From contig CAKRAK010000004.1 in the NCBI GenBank assembly GCA_934294885.1, positions 1-64,000 on the forward strand: a DNA stretch of 64,000 nucleotides, written 5' to 3'. The notes under the pieces are model-generated. The model did no database searches. It saw only the letters and a list, made by a program, of their open reading frames with translations, and had not been told where the DNA came from. Position numbers and translations under genes: made by a program. Below, piece by piece: positions 16,645 to 24,357 of the stretch. This DNA comes from an uncultured Lachnospiraceae bacterium (GTDB lineage: Bacteria; Bacillota; Clostridia; Lachnospirales; Lachnospiraceae). Within the stretch, counting starts at the first letter, position 1, and each line of letters opens with the position of its first letter.

Positions 16645-19600
16645 CTAATCCAATACCTGAAGATTTTCCTCTACAATGGCAGCCAATTTCAGGTATTGAT
16701 CAATCTTATCAATCAACATCTGGTTTTCCCCGATTTCCTGATTCAACAGCATGGAATTGATCATTTCAAAGCGATTTTCATATTCCTCGGATTCTCCCTT
16801 TGACTTCATCCCGTCACTTTCATAAACCGTTGTCCGTCCTGCATTTTCTTCCGGCATTTCGTAAAGTAAATTTTCTCCATGGAACAAAACAAATTCTTTC
16901 ACATAGTAACCCGGCAGAACTTCCATCATTCTTGCTTCCCTTTTGCATTCCGGCTTAGAAGCACCGGATTGAATACCGTAGCGGAAGGAGATTTCTTTTC
17001 CTGCTTTATCCTTTGTTACCACATATGTCATAAGAAACAGATCCTTTGGCAGCTTCACATATTTTTTGAAGCTGCGGAAAAACGGAAGTAATATACCCCG
17101 TTTTTCAAACTGGGCAAGCTGAAGCTTCATCCATGAGATTTCCTGCTCATCCATTTTTTTCTTACGGCTCATGTATAACAATAATGCCGCACCACAAATA
17201 TCATCCTGCAATTCATCTGTATTCATCTGACGATACAGGGAGGTAAAAAATGCTTCCGGCAAATCCTCTTCTTCCACCAGATAAGCAAAAGCAGACCGTT
17301 TAAAAAATGCTTTTATTACCATTCCTCTTCGTTTTTTCTCAACGAATCGGGCAAATATCGTGAATACATCCCGGTTCCATTGTTCCGTATAAAGGGTTTC
17401 ACAAAGAATATTCTCTTCTAACAGATCTAGACGGTTTACGCTGCTGGATGCCCGTTTCCACAAACGGATCATATCCTTTAATCCGCTTTGATAATATTCT
17501 ACCATATAGGACAATATCTCCGGTGTATCATGACCCATCCGGAACAAATAATTGGATATGGCAAGTAAAATCTCCTCTCCCCCATACTGGGAATATGTCT
17601 TTAGCTTCTCAACCAAAGCCACCAAAAGATCAACATCTACACCCTGATAACCAAAGCGTTTGATTGCCTCATATCCGGTATCAAACATTTGAACCTTAAG
17701 CAGGCTGTCAATATAAAATACCGCATCCCCTTTTTCCACGTAATCCATGTCAACCCGTCTTAAATAGGATGCCAGTATATCCGTATCCAAATACTGCCTG
17801 TAATATTTTACAATTCCAAAGATTGCCTGTTGTCTGGTAACCTCACTGATTTGTGGAAACGATATCATATCTCTTGCAATATTAACCTCTTCCGCATCAG
17901 AAGGTTCGTACGCCTTCTTTCCGTAATATTGATACAGAACGTAATGATAATCATCCCCTGTATACTGCTCTAATATATCCATATATTCCGATTCATCTAC
18001 CAGCTTTTGCAGCTTGTAAGGAATGGTGCTGACATATCGGTTCTGTCCATTATCCACAAGAGAAACTACGGCGGATTCCGTAATCACATCTACATACGCC
18101 ACATGATTCTTTACCGGAACGATAATCTCATCCCGAAGCTCCTCATGGGAAACAACAACCGCCACAATATTATCATTGGCCACAGTCAGTTTTCGCTTAA
18201 AAATAACCTTAGGCAGGCTTGACGCAAACGTAGCATTTACTGACTGAGGACGCAAAAATTCTCCATATAAAATACTTAGATCATCACTCATATTACCCTT
18301 TATAATCTGTTCTCTCATAAAGGCTTCCATATTCGGAAGATACTCCTCATACTGATTCAGGTATTTTCTTTTGTTCACAATGACATTGGCATACAAATAT
18401 GCATATTCCCGATCTGTCAGACAGCTTTTATAATTAAAATATCGCAACACCGAATCCGGTATGAGATCGTATTGCTCATGATTCATTGTCCGGAGATAAT
18501 TTTCCTGAATTCCCACCAGCTTATATCCACACTTAATTCCCTCTGCATAATAAGTATGGAACCGCTGCTCTAACTTACCGCCCCGGATTAAAAGGGTACA
18601 AATTAATTTGATAATTTCCGGTTTTTTGTCTCTTTCATACAGAACACGCAAAAGAGAAAATACCTGCGGGCGGAATTTCTTTTCTTTTAAAACAAGCTGC
18701 AGAAATTCTGCCTGTGCTTCCTTGCTGAGATATTGATTCTTCAGGCCGAACCGGACTGCCGCAAGCTCCACCTTCGACAGCTTTTTCAAAAGCATGGGAT
18801 CCTGATTCACAAGGTCACAAAGCTCAATCGCAAGAAGGGGACTTTCGTACCCACCTGAATACAACCCTTCAATCTGGGAAAAGAACCACTGCTTATCCTT
18901 TTGATATCGCTCATCCAGATAAATCAACAGCCAGAAATAAAATAATTTATCCTTTTCATTGGCAAGTGCCTTTTCTATCTCTTCACATGCATTTACAATC
19001 TGTCTTACATCCTTAGACAGTAATGCCTTTATGTACAAATAATAACAATGCTCTCTCGGACCTTCCATTGTTTTGTCCATATCCGCTTCCATTCTCCGGA
19101 TTTCCTGTTTGACACTGTTATCATTTCCTGCAAGGATTCCCATATGAAGCAGCCCCAGCTTATAAACACCGACCCCCGGCTCTAACCGGATCAACTCCTC
19201 TAAAGACTGTCTTGTCTTATCGATAAAATGCTGTAACGGCAGCAATCCGATTCGGTAATCCAGATAATGATGCATCAATGCTGCGGTCTCTAATTTGACC
19301 AGATGATAATCTCTGTTCTTATGAACAAACACAGTTGCCGGTTCTTCCGGCTTTCGTATCATAATGGATACTTCTATCTTCTGATACGTATTTTCAAAAA
19401 TAATCTTACCGCAGGCAGCCTCATTTTCTTTCAAAAATTCCGGATCCAGTGTATAAGAAAGTGCACAGGTATCCTCCTTACTGTCCATACTGCAAATGCT
19501 CTCCTGATGCAATGTAATAAACTTGGCATCTGTTCTCACTGACAGCTTACAATATCCCCATGTATTTTTATGTAGAATCAACTGATGTTCCTCTCTCATC

Positions 19601-20217
19601 TTCGGAAAATGAAACTGGAATCTGTCATGCTCCACCTGAAAAAGCATTGCACGTTTTTTGTGAATATAAACTAAGAATTCCTCTAATGCCTGATTTCGGT
19701 TCTTGGAATCCTTAATACTGTAATATGCCTGAATATATTCAGAATTCCCCTGTAGTAATGTCTTCACAAATTCAGGCGAATAAAATATCTCTATTGCCTT
19801 GTCCCAGTTCTCTTCCGCAAGGGCAGAAAACTTCATCAAATCTTCTAACGCAACACCATCTGCATCAATAAATGGTGCAATAACCTCTATATTATATGGT
19901 ATCTTTTTCTCGATTCCATTCCCAATGATATAAATGTTGCCCTCAAATGTAGCACCCTTTTCTCTCTTCGACGCATTAAAGGTAATGTCAATCGTTCCAT
20001 TCTTTCCTATTATGCTATGCTCCCGAAACTGTAACAGATATGCATCATCATACACCATCATTTTCATTGGGACATCATTTTCTGACCGGACTTCAATACT
20101 TCCGGTATACACACTTCCGGATTCTATCTTTAATTGTAAATGACTTTTACTAAGGACAACTTCCGGATATTCCACATAAAAGTCTCCCTTAGCGTATTGT
20201 TCTACTTTACTTTTCAT
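16645..20217 (-). CDS. Giant Ig-like/helical-repeat protein (DUF5717-type, tentative)
   Basis: 1190 residues, no signal peptide and no membrane segment, so cytoplasmic. The N-terminus (about 10-110) reads as an Ig-like beta-sandwich (SGSVYTGSIEVRSENDVPMK), and a second beta domain lies near 200-300. From about 310 to 1000 it is a long helical solenoid of TPR or HEAT character. The C-terminal portion (about 1040-1140) is beta-rich again. It is the first gene of the four-gene operon, divergent from the aminotransferase gene at 20.4 kb. I recall a Lachnospiraceae family named DUF5717 of this size; function unknown. The architecture suggests a large scaffold for the ATPase-like partner. Confidence 0.75.
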   Translation of the reverse strand: MKSKVEQYAKGDFYVEYPEVVLSKSHLQLKIESGSVYTGSIEVRSENDVPMKMMVYDDAYLLQFREHSIIGKNGTIDITFNASKREKGATFEGNIYIIGNGIEKKIPYNIEVIAPFIDADGVALEDLMKFSALAEENWDKAIEIFYSPEFVKTLLQGNSEYIQAYYSIKDSKNRNQALEEFLVYIHKKRAMLFQVEHDRFQFHFPKMREEHQLILHKNTWGYCKLSVRTDAKFITLHQESICSMDSKEDTCALSYTLDPEFLKENEAACGKIIFENTYQKIEVSIMIRKPEEPATVFVHKNRDYHLVKLETAALMHHYLDYRIGLLPLQHFIDKTRQSLEELIRLEPGVGVYKLGLLHMGILAGNDNSVKQEIRRMEADMDKTMEGPREHCYYLYIKALLSKDVRQIVNACEEIEKALANEKDKLFYFWLLIYLDERYQKDKQWFFSQIEGLYSGGYESPLLAIELCDLVNQDPMLLKKLSKVELAAVRFGLKNQYLSKEAQAEFLQLVLKEKKFRPQVFSLLRVLYERDKKPEIIKLICTLLIRGGKLEQRFHTYYAEGIKCGYKLVGIQENYLRTMNHEQYDLIPDSVLRYFNYKSCLTDREYAYLYANVIVNKRKYLNQYEEYLPNMEAFMREQIIKGNMSDDLSILYGEFLRPQSVNATFASSLPKVIFKRKLTVANDNIVAVVVSHEELRDEIIVPVKNHVAYVDVITESAVVSLVDNGQNRYVSTIPYKLQKLVDESEYMDILEQYTGDDYHYVLYQYYGKKAYEPSDAEEVNIARDMISFPQISEVTRQQAIFGIVKYYRQYLDTDILASYLRRVDMDYVEKGDAVFYIDSLLKVQMFDTGYEAIKRFGYQGVDVDLLVALVEKLKTYSQYGGEEILLAISNYLFRMGHDTPEILSYMVEYYQSGLKDMIRLWKRASSSVNRLDLLEENILCETLYTEQWNRDVFTIFARFVEKKRRGMVIKAFFKRSAFAYLVEEEDLPEAFFTSLYRQMNTDELQDDICGAALLLYMSRKKKMDEQEISWMKLQLAQFEKRGILLPFFRSFKKYVKLPKDLFLMTYVVTKDKAGKEISFRYGIQSGASKPECKREARMMEVLPGYYVKEFVLFHGENLLYEMPEENAGRTTVYESDGMKSKGESEEYENRFEMINSMLLNQEIGENQMLIDKIDQYLKLAAIVEENLQVLD

Positions 20218-20423
20218 TCGTTCATTCCAATCTTTAGCTTGTTTTTATCATTTGACATTGCAGTTTTCATTTGCAAATTATATAATAGAAAGCATAATTG
20301 CTTTATCCAAATTCAGAACCACTCGTTATACACATTTAATGGTTATTATAACAAATTATAAATGAATTGGAAAGAATAATTGACGATATATAAAAATACA
20401 ATAAAAGGAACGGGAGGGTTATT

Positions 20424-21515
20424 ATGGGACACAATAACGAATCTTTTCATGGTAGTGACTTAGAAGTCATTTCCCAAAAATACCAAATCGCACAAGACAG
20501 CATCCTGCCTTATGCATCCAACGTGAATCCACTTGGCATGTCACCCCTTGCAAAACAAACTATGATTGAATACATAGATGTATTACAGGATTATCCGGAG
20601 CGCAACTATGCAAGACTTCGTACCGCCATTGGCAATTACTGCAATGTTGATATGGAGCAGATTATATTAGGAAATGGAACCTCCGAATTGATCCGTAACG
20701 CATTTTCAACCATAAAACCAAAGAAAACCGTTATTATCGGACCGACTTATTCCGAATACAAAAATGCTGCCAAGCTTACCGGAAGCGAAGTCGAGATGTA
20801 TATGCTGGATCAGTTAGATGATTTTGAATTGTATGTTCAACATTTCATCGATTCTCTTTATGAAAACATTGACATGGTGATTATCTGTAATCCTAATAAT
20901 CCAACCGGTAAGGCCATCACAAGAGATGACATGAGTCTGATTGTCGAGGCATGCCATAAGCTGAATATTTTTGTTATGGTGGACGAAACATATGTGGAAT
21001 TTGTATCCAACGTAAACCAGATTTCCTCTGTTTCCCTTACAAGCAGCTATGATAATCTTCTGGTTCTTCGAAGTACATCCAAATTCTTCTGTACACCGGG
21101 ATTACGGCTGGGATATGCAATCACAACCAACAAAGAATATATAGAAGCATCGGATGATACAAAGGTGCCATGGAATATCAACTCGTTAGCCTCCATCGCA
21201 AGCGTCATGTTCACGGATGAGCATTTCATGAACCTGACAAGCAGCGTAATTCAGACAGAACGTAATCTGATCTATTCCGCTTTGTGCAGCCGCAAGACAA
21301 TTAAGGTCTTTAAACCCGACGCAAACTTTGTTCTGATCAAATTATTAAAGGATGATTTGACAGCCACGGATGTATTTGAATACTGTCTGAAAAAGGGCTT
21401 TATGATTCGGGATTGTACCGATTATGAAGGCTTAGGAGAAAAATATGTAAGATTCTGTTTCTTAAAACCGGAGCAGAATGACCGTATGGTAAACACTATC
21501 TTAGAAATTGTATAA
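20424..21515 (+). CDS. PLP-dependent class I/II aminotransferase (HisC/CobD-like)
   Basis: 363-residue fold-type I PLP enzyme. Visible are ASNVNPLGMS near residue 30, LGNGTSELIRN (PLP phosphate contact), CNPNNPTGK, VDETYVEF (Asp to the pyridine nitrogen), STSKFFCTPGLRLGYA (Schiff-base Lys) and VRFCF near the end. It belongs with histidinol-phosphate aminotransferases and the CobD threonine-phosphate decarboxylases; the NVNPLG start resembles the real cobD at 31 kb. With no his genes nearby and uppP 12 bases downstream, its substrate is uncertain. GGGAGGG sits well before the ATG. Confidence 0.8.
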   Translation: MGHNNESFHGSDLEVISQKYQIAQDSILPYASNVNPLGMSPLAKQTMIEYIDVLQDYPERNYARLRTAIGNYCNVDMEQIILGNGTSELIRNAFSTIKPKKTVIIGPTYSEYKNAAKLTGSEVEMYMLDQLDDFELYVQHFIDSLYENIDMVIICNPNNPTGKAITRDDMSLIVEACHKLNIFVMVDETYVEFVSNVNQISSVSLTSSYDNLLVLRSTSKFFCTPGLRLGYAITTNKEYIEASDDTKVPWNINSLASIASVMFTDEHFMNLTSSVIQTERNLIYSALCSRKTIKVFKPDANFVLIKLLKDDLTATDVFEYCLKKGFMIRDCTDYEGLGEKYVRFCFLKPEQNDRMVNTILEIV

Positions 21516-21527
21516 AGGAGTCTGGAA

Positions 21528-22415
21528 ATGATTGAATGGTTAAAGGTATTATTACTAGGTATTGTGGAAGGTATTACCGAATGGCTTCCCATCAGCAGCA
21601 CCGGACATCTGATTTTGGTAGATGAATTCATCAAGCTGAATCAAAGCAGGGATTTCATGAAAATGTTTGATGTTGTCATCCAGCTTGGTGCAATATTAGC
21701 CGTTGTTGTTTTGTATTGGGATAAACTTTGGCCTTTCCATACAAAAGCAAAGGCAAGAAAGAAAAGCTATTTTCAAAATCAGGCGGACAGCGGTTTTATG
21801 AAATCCCTTCAAAGCTTTTGCAACAATTACTGTTATATGGACAAAATCGTTCTATGGTTTAAGATTGTAGTTGCATGTATTCCCGCTATGGTTGTAGGCT
21901 TGCCGCTAGACGATTGGATGGGAGCCCATCTTCACACCCCAACCGTTGTTGCACTGATGTTAATCTTATACGGCGTCATTTTCATTATCATTGAAAATTA
22001 TAACAAAAAGCGAACACCGCGGGTTGTTTCCTTAGAGACATTATCCTTTAAAGATGCACTTTTAATCGGTGTATTTCAGGTATTATCCCTAATCCCCGGT
22101 ACATCCCGTTCCGGTTCCACAATTATCGGTGGTATCTTAATCGGAACCTCCAGAGAGATTGCAGCAGAATTTACATTCTTCTTAGCAATTCCTGTTATGT
22201 TCGGCGCAAGCTTTATTAAGCTGTTAAAGTTTGGATTAGCATTTACCGGTACGGAATTAGCGGTTTTGATCTTCGGAATGGTGGTTGCATTTGCAGTTTC
22301 TATTTTTGCAATCAAATTCTTAATGGGCTACATTAAAAAACACGACTTCAAGGTATTTGGATGGTACCGGATCATACTTGGTGTTCTGGTGCTCCTCTAC
22401 TTTGCACTCAGATAA
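21528..22415 (+). CDS. uppP: Undecaprenyl-diphosphatase
   Basis: Integral membrane phosphatase that recycles undecaprenyl pyrophosphate, the lipid carrier of peptidoglycan synthesis; overexpression gives bacitracin resistance in this family. The 295-residue protein has the two family signatures, GIVEGITEWLPISSTGHLILV-like at residues 10-30 and SLIPGTSRSGSTIIGG near 190, and about eight membrane segments. A short basic cytoplasmic loop (TKAKARKKSYFQNQ) follows the second segment. AAAGGAG precedes the ATG. It is likely co-transcribed with the aminotransferase gene. Confidence 0.95.
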   Translation: MIEWLKVLLLGIVEGITEWLPISSTGHLILVDEFIKLNQSRDFMKMFDVVIQLGAILAVVVLYWDKLWPFHTKAKARKKSYFQNQADSGFMKSLQSFCNNYCYMDKIVLWFKIVVACIPAMVVGLPLDDWMGAHLHTPTVVALMLILYGVIFIIIENYNKKRTPRVVSLETLSFKDALLIGVFQVLSLIPGTSRSGSTIIGGILIGTSREIAAEFTFFLAIPVMFGASFIKLLKFGLAFTGTELAVLIFGMVVAFAVSIFAIKFLMGYIKKHDFKVFGWYRIILGVLVLLYFALR

Positions 22416-22421
22416 CAAACT

Positions 22422-22635
22422 AATGGGAAACGTCCCGTTGTTTATATGTTATGAATTTTTAACATTTACCATAAACAGGCTCTTGAAGCACGCCGGTACT
22501 TAATGAGTTTAATATGGATTATGAAGCCATATTAAAACGAATTTAGTACCGTTGCGTGCGGATGAAGCGCAAGCGTGCCTGTGATGGTAATGTTCAAAAA
22601 TTCATAATGAATATAAACACGGGACGTTTCCCATT
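22422..22635 (+). repeat. Nested palindrome copy C (full, core 22475-22582)
   Basis: The outer arms are a perfect 16-bp inverted repeat (AATGGGAAACGTCCCG, 22422-22437, against 22620-22635), unrelated to the arms of copies A, B and F. The middle arm is also different but still self-complementary. The core starts ACAGGC and ends GCCTGT, a compensatory G-C to A-T change relative to the other copies. Its apical hairpin is a different sequence (TTTAATATGG against CCATATTAAA). It sits directly between the convergent uppP and metY genes and may end both transcripts. Confidence 0.88.
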
Positions 22636-22655
22636 TAATTTTCCCTAATTCCCGA

Positions 22656-23966
22656 TTACTCTGCAATTGCTTTGAATGCTTCATCCAAATCTTCAATGAT
22701 ATCATCAATATTCTCTGTACCGATTGAAAGACGGATTGTATTCGGCTTGATTCCCTGATCCAGAAGCTCTGCCTCATTGCACTCTGAATGTGTTGTTGAT
22801 GCAGGATGAATTGCCAATGACTTCACATCTGCTACATTTGCAAGCAATGAGAATAACTCAAGCTGATCGATGAATGCCTGCGCAGTTTTTGCATCGCCCT
22901 TAATTTCAAAGGTAAAGATAGAACCACCACCATTCGGGAAGTACTTCTTATAAAGTGCCTGCTGTTCCGGATCCTTTGAAATAGAAGGATGATTTACCTT
23001 CTCTACCAATGGCTGGCTTTCCAGATATTTTACAACCTTTAATGCATTTTCTACATGACGCTCTACACGTAAAGACAATGTCTCCAAGCCCTGTAAGAAA
23101 ATGAAGGAATGAATCGGAGAAATGGTTGCTCCTGTATCACGAAGTAAAATCGCACGAATATAAGTAACAAATGCTGCCGGTGCGCAATCCTTAGCAAAGC
23201 TTACACCATGATATGATACGTTCGGCTCTGTTAACCATGGGAACTTATCACTCTTTGTCCAGTCAAAATTACCACTATCAATAATTACGCCACCGATTGT
23301 CGTTCCGTGACCACCAATGAATTTGGTTGCTGAATGTACTACAATATCTGCACCATATTCAATTGGGCGAACAAGGTAAGGTGTTGCAAATGTATTATCT
23401 ACGATTAACGGAATTCCTGCTTCATGTGCAATGTTTGCAATCTTTTCAATATCTACTACTTCTGAATTTGGATTTCCCAATGTCTCAATCTCAATTGCCT
23501 TTGTATTTTCTTTAATTGCTGCTTTGATTCCGTCATAATCAAAAGGATCTACGAATGTAGCTTCGATACCGTAATCCGGTAATGTATGCGCCAACAAATT
23601 ATAGGTACCACCGTAGATGTTCTTTGCTGCAACAATATGATCTCCTGCATGAGCTGCTGCCTGTAATGCATAAGTTAAAGCTGCTGCTCCGGAACCAACT
23701 GCCAATGCAGCCACACCGCCTTCAAGGGCTGCGATTCTCTGCTCAAAAATATCTTCTGTAGGATTTGTCAATCTTCCGTAAATGTTACCGGCATCTCTAA
23801 GACCAAATCTGTCTGCTGCATGCTGACTGTTGTGGAATACGTAAGATGAAGTCAGATAAATAGGTACTGCTCTTGCATCTGTAACCGGATCCGGATTCTC
23901 CTGTCCTACGTGTAACTGCTTTGTCTCAAACTTAAAGTTTCTTTCTGCTCTTGTTTTCTTTCCCAT
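22656..23966 (-). CDS. metY: O-acetylhomoserine sulfhydrylase
   Basis: PLP enzyme that makes homocysteine or related thiols from O-acetylhomoserine and sulfide (Cys/Met-metabolism family). The start at 23966 (MGKKTRAERNFKFETKQLHV) is chosen over an in-frame GTG 15 bases upstream because GTGAGGA lies nine bases before it. The 436-residue product has YGRLTNPTEDIFEQRIAALE, SGAAALTYALQ, DNTFATPYLVRP and VHSATKFIGGHG (Schiff-base Lys), and SIGTENIDDIIEDL at the end. The 436-residue length favours MetY over MetB. It has a roughly 210-base leader containing a cysteine-rich leader ORF, and a palindromic operator over its promoter. Confidence 0.95.
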   Translation of the reverse strand: MGKKTRAERNFKFETKQLHVGQENPDPVTDARAVPIYLTSSYVFHNSQHAADRFGLRDAGNIYGRLTNPTEDIFEQRIAALEGGVAALAVGSGAAALTYALQAAAHAGDHIVAAKNIYGGTYNLLAHTLPDYGIEATFVDPFDYDGIKAAIKENTKAIEIETLGNPNSEVVDIEKIANIAHEAGIPLIVDNTFATPYLVRPIEYGADIVVHSATKFIGGHGTTIGGVIIDSGNFDWTKSDKFPWLTEPNVSYHGVSFAKDCAPAAFVTYIRAILLRDTGATISPIHSFIFLQGLETLSLRVERHVENALKVVKYLESQPLVEKVNHPSISKDPEQQALYKKYFPNGGGSIFTFEIKGDAKTAQAFIDQLELFSLLANVADVKSLAIHPASTTHSECNEAELLDQGIKPNTIRLSIGTENIDDIIEDLDEAFKAIAE

Positions 23967-24024
23967 AATATATTTCCTCACTTTTCTTATTTTTCTTTTT
24001 ATATCAATTTCATTTATAATCTGA

Positions 24025-24108
24025 TTCCATCACTTATGTAATATTCGTTATCTAATCTGTCAACAGCAACACATTCGTCTATTACAGCAGTCACCGTAAT
24101 AGATGGAA
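24025..24108 (-). promoter_or_regulatory. Mutually exclusive hairpins in the metY leader
   Basis: On the minus strand CTATTAC (24096-24102) is perfectly complementary to GTAATAG (24079-24085) inside the leader ORF. The second strand can instead pair as TGTAATA (24080-24086) with TATTACA (24037-24043). That alternative is enclosed by TTCCATC (24102-24108) with GATGGAA (24025-24031). The two states cannot coexist. No U-run follows, so control would act on translation or Rho rather than an intrinsic terminator; that last step is inference. Confidence 0.5.
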
Positions 24109-24137
24109 GAATAATGAATCTTAACTGTTAAAAACAT
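24060..24137 (-). CDS. Cysteine-rich leader peptide upstream of metY
   Basis: A 25-codon ORF in the metY leader starting ATG at 24137 and ending TGA at 24060-24062. The peptide ends GDCCNRRMCCC: five of its last nine residues are cysteine, with three Cys codons (TGT TGC TGT) directly before the stop. GAAAGG lies ten bases before the ATG. The distribution of Cys codons, its place about 94 bases before a sulfur-assimilation gene, and alternative hairpins that include its codons all point to a ribosome-stalling sensor of Cys-tRNA. Cysteine leader peptides of this kind are known in mycobacteria; I know of none described for clostridial metY. Confidence 0.6.
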   Translation of the reverse strand: MFLTVKIHYSSIYYGDCCNRRMCCC

Positions 24138-24181
24138 ACTATCACGACCTTTCTTTTAATTCCTACTTGTTTACAAGGGAT

Positions 24182-24210
24182 ATAATAACACTATTATTCC
24201 TATTTGTCTA
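24182..24210 (-). promoter_or_regulatory. Promoter of metY
   Basis: TAGACA (24205-24210) and TATTAT (24182-24187) on the minus strand are separated by 17 bases. Transcription would begin about 35 bases before the leader ORF. The spacer is covered by the right part of the palindromic operator. Confidence 0.6.
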
Positions 24211-24222
24211 GTAGGAATAATA
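24192..24222. promoter_or_regulatory. Palindromic operator overlapping the metY promoter
   Basis: TATTATTCCTA (24192-24202) and its exact complement TAGGAATAATA (24212-24222) flank a 9-base spacer. A weaker related palindrome (TTCCTACTTG ... CAAGGGA, about 24160-24180) lies just downstream. Placement over the -35 to -10 region suggests repression. The GGAAT half-sites and a sulfur-amino-acid target resemble sites of Rrf2-family regulators such as CymR; the family assignment is inference. No regulator gene is in the window. Confidence 0.65.
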
Positions 24223-24240
24223 TACTTTTTCAAAATTTTT

Positions 24241-24269
24241 TTGACAAATGCTTTCGTTAATTATAAGAT
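24241..24269 (+). promoter_or_regulatory. Possible promoter of the potassium uptake operon
   Basis: TTGACA (24241-24246) with a weak TAAGAT (24264-24269) at 17 bases lies about 90 bases before ktrB, divergent from the metY promoter. The -35 is perfect and the -10 matches four of six. Confidence 0.4.
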
Positions 24270-24357
24270 ACCTCTTAGATACATTTTAACAGGGTATCAC
24301 AAAGTCTGTTTTACCGACAAATCGGTTTCATTATATTATAGAAACAAAGGGGCTATC

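Noticed and set aside
23967..24181. T-box or SAM riboswitch in the metY leader
   Set aside because: No T-box sequence, specifier loop, kink-turn core or intrinsic terminator could be recognised; the leader ORF with Cys codons explains the leader better.
24241..24357. N-terminal extension of the potassium channel protein starting with TTG at 24241
   Set aside because: That TTG is part of the TTGACA promoter element, the extension has no ribosome site, and ATG 24358 follows a good AAAGGGG.
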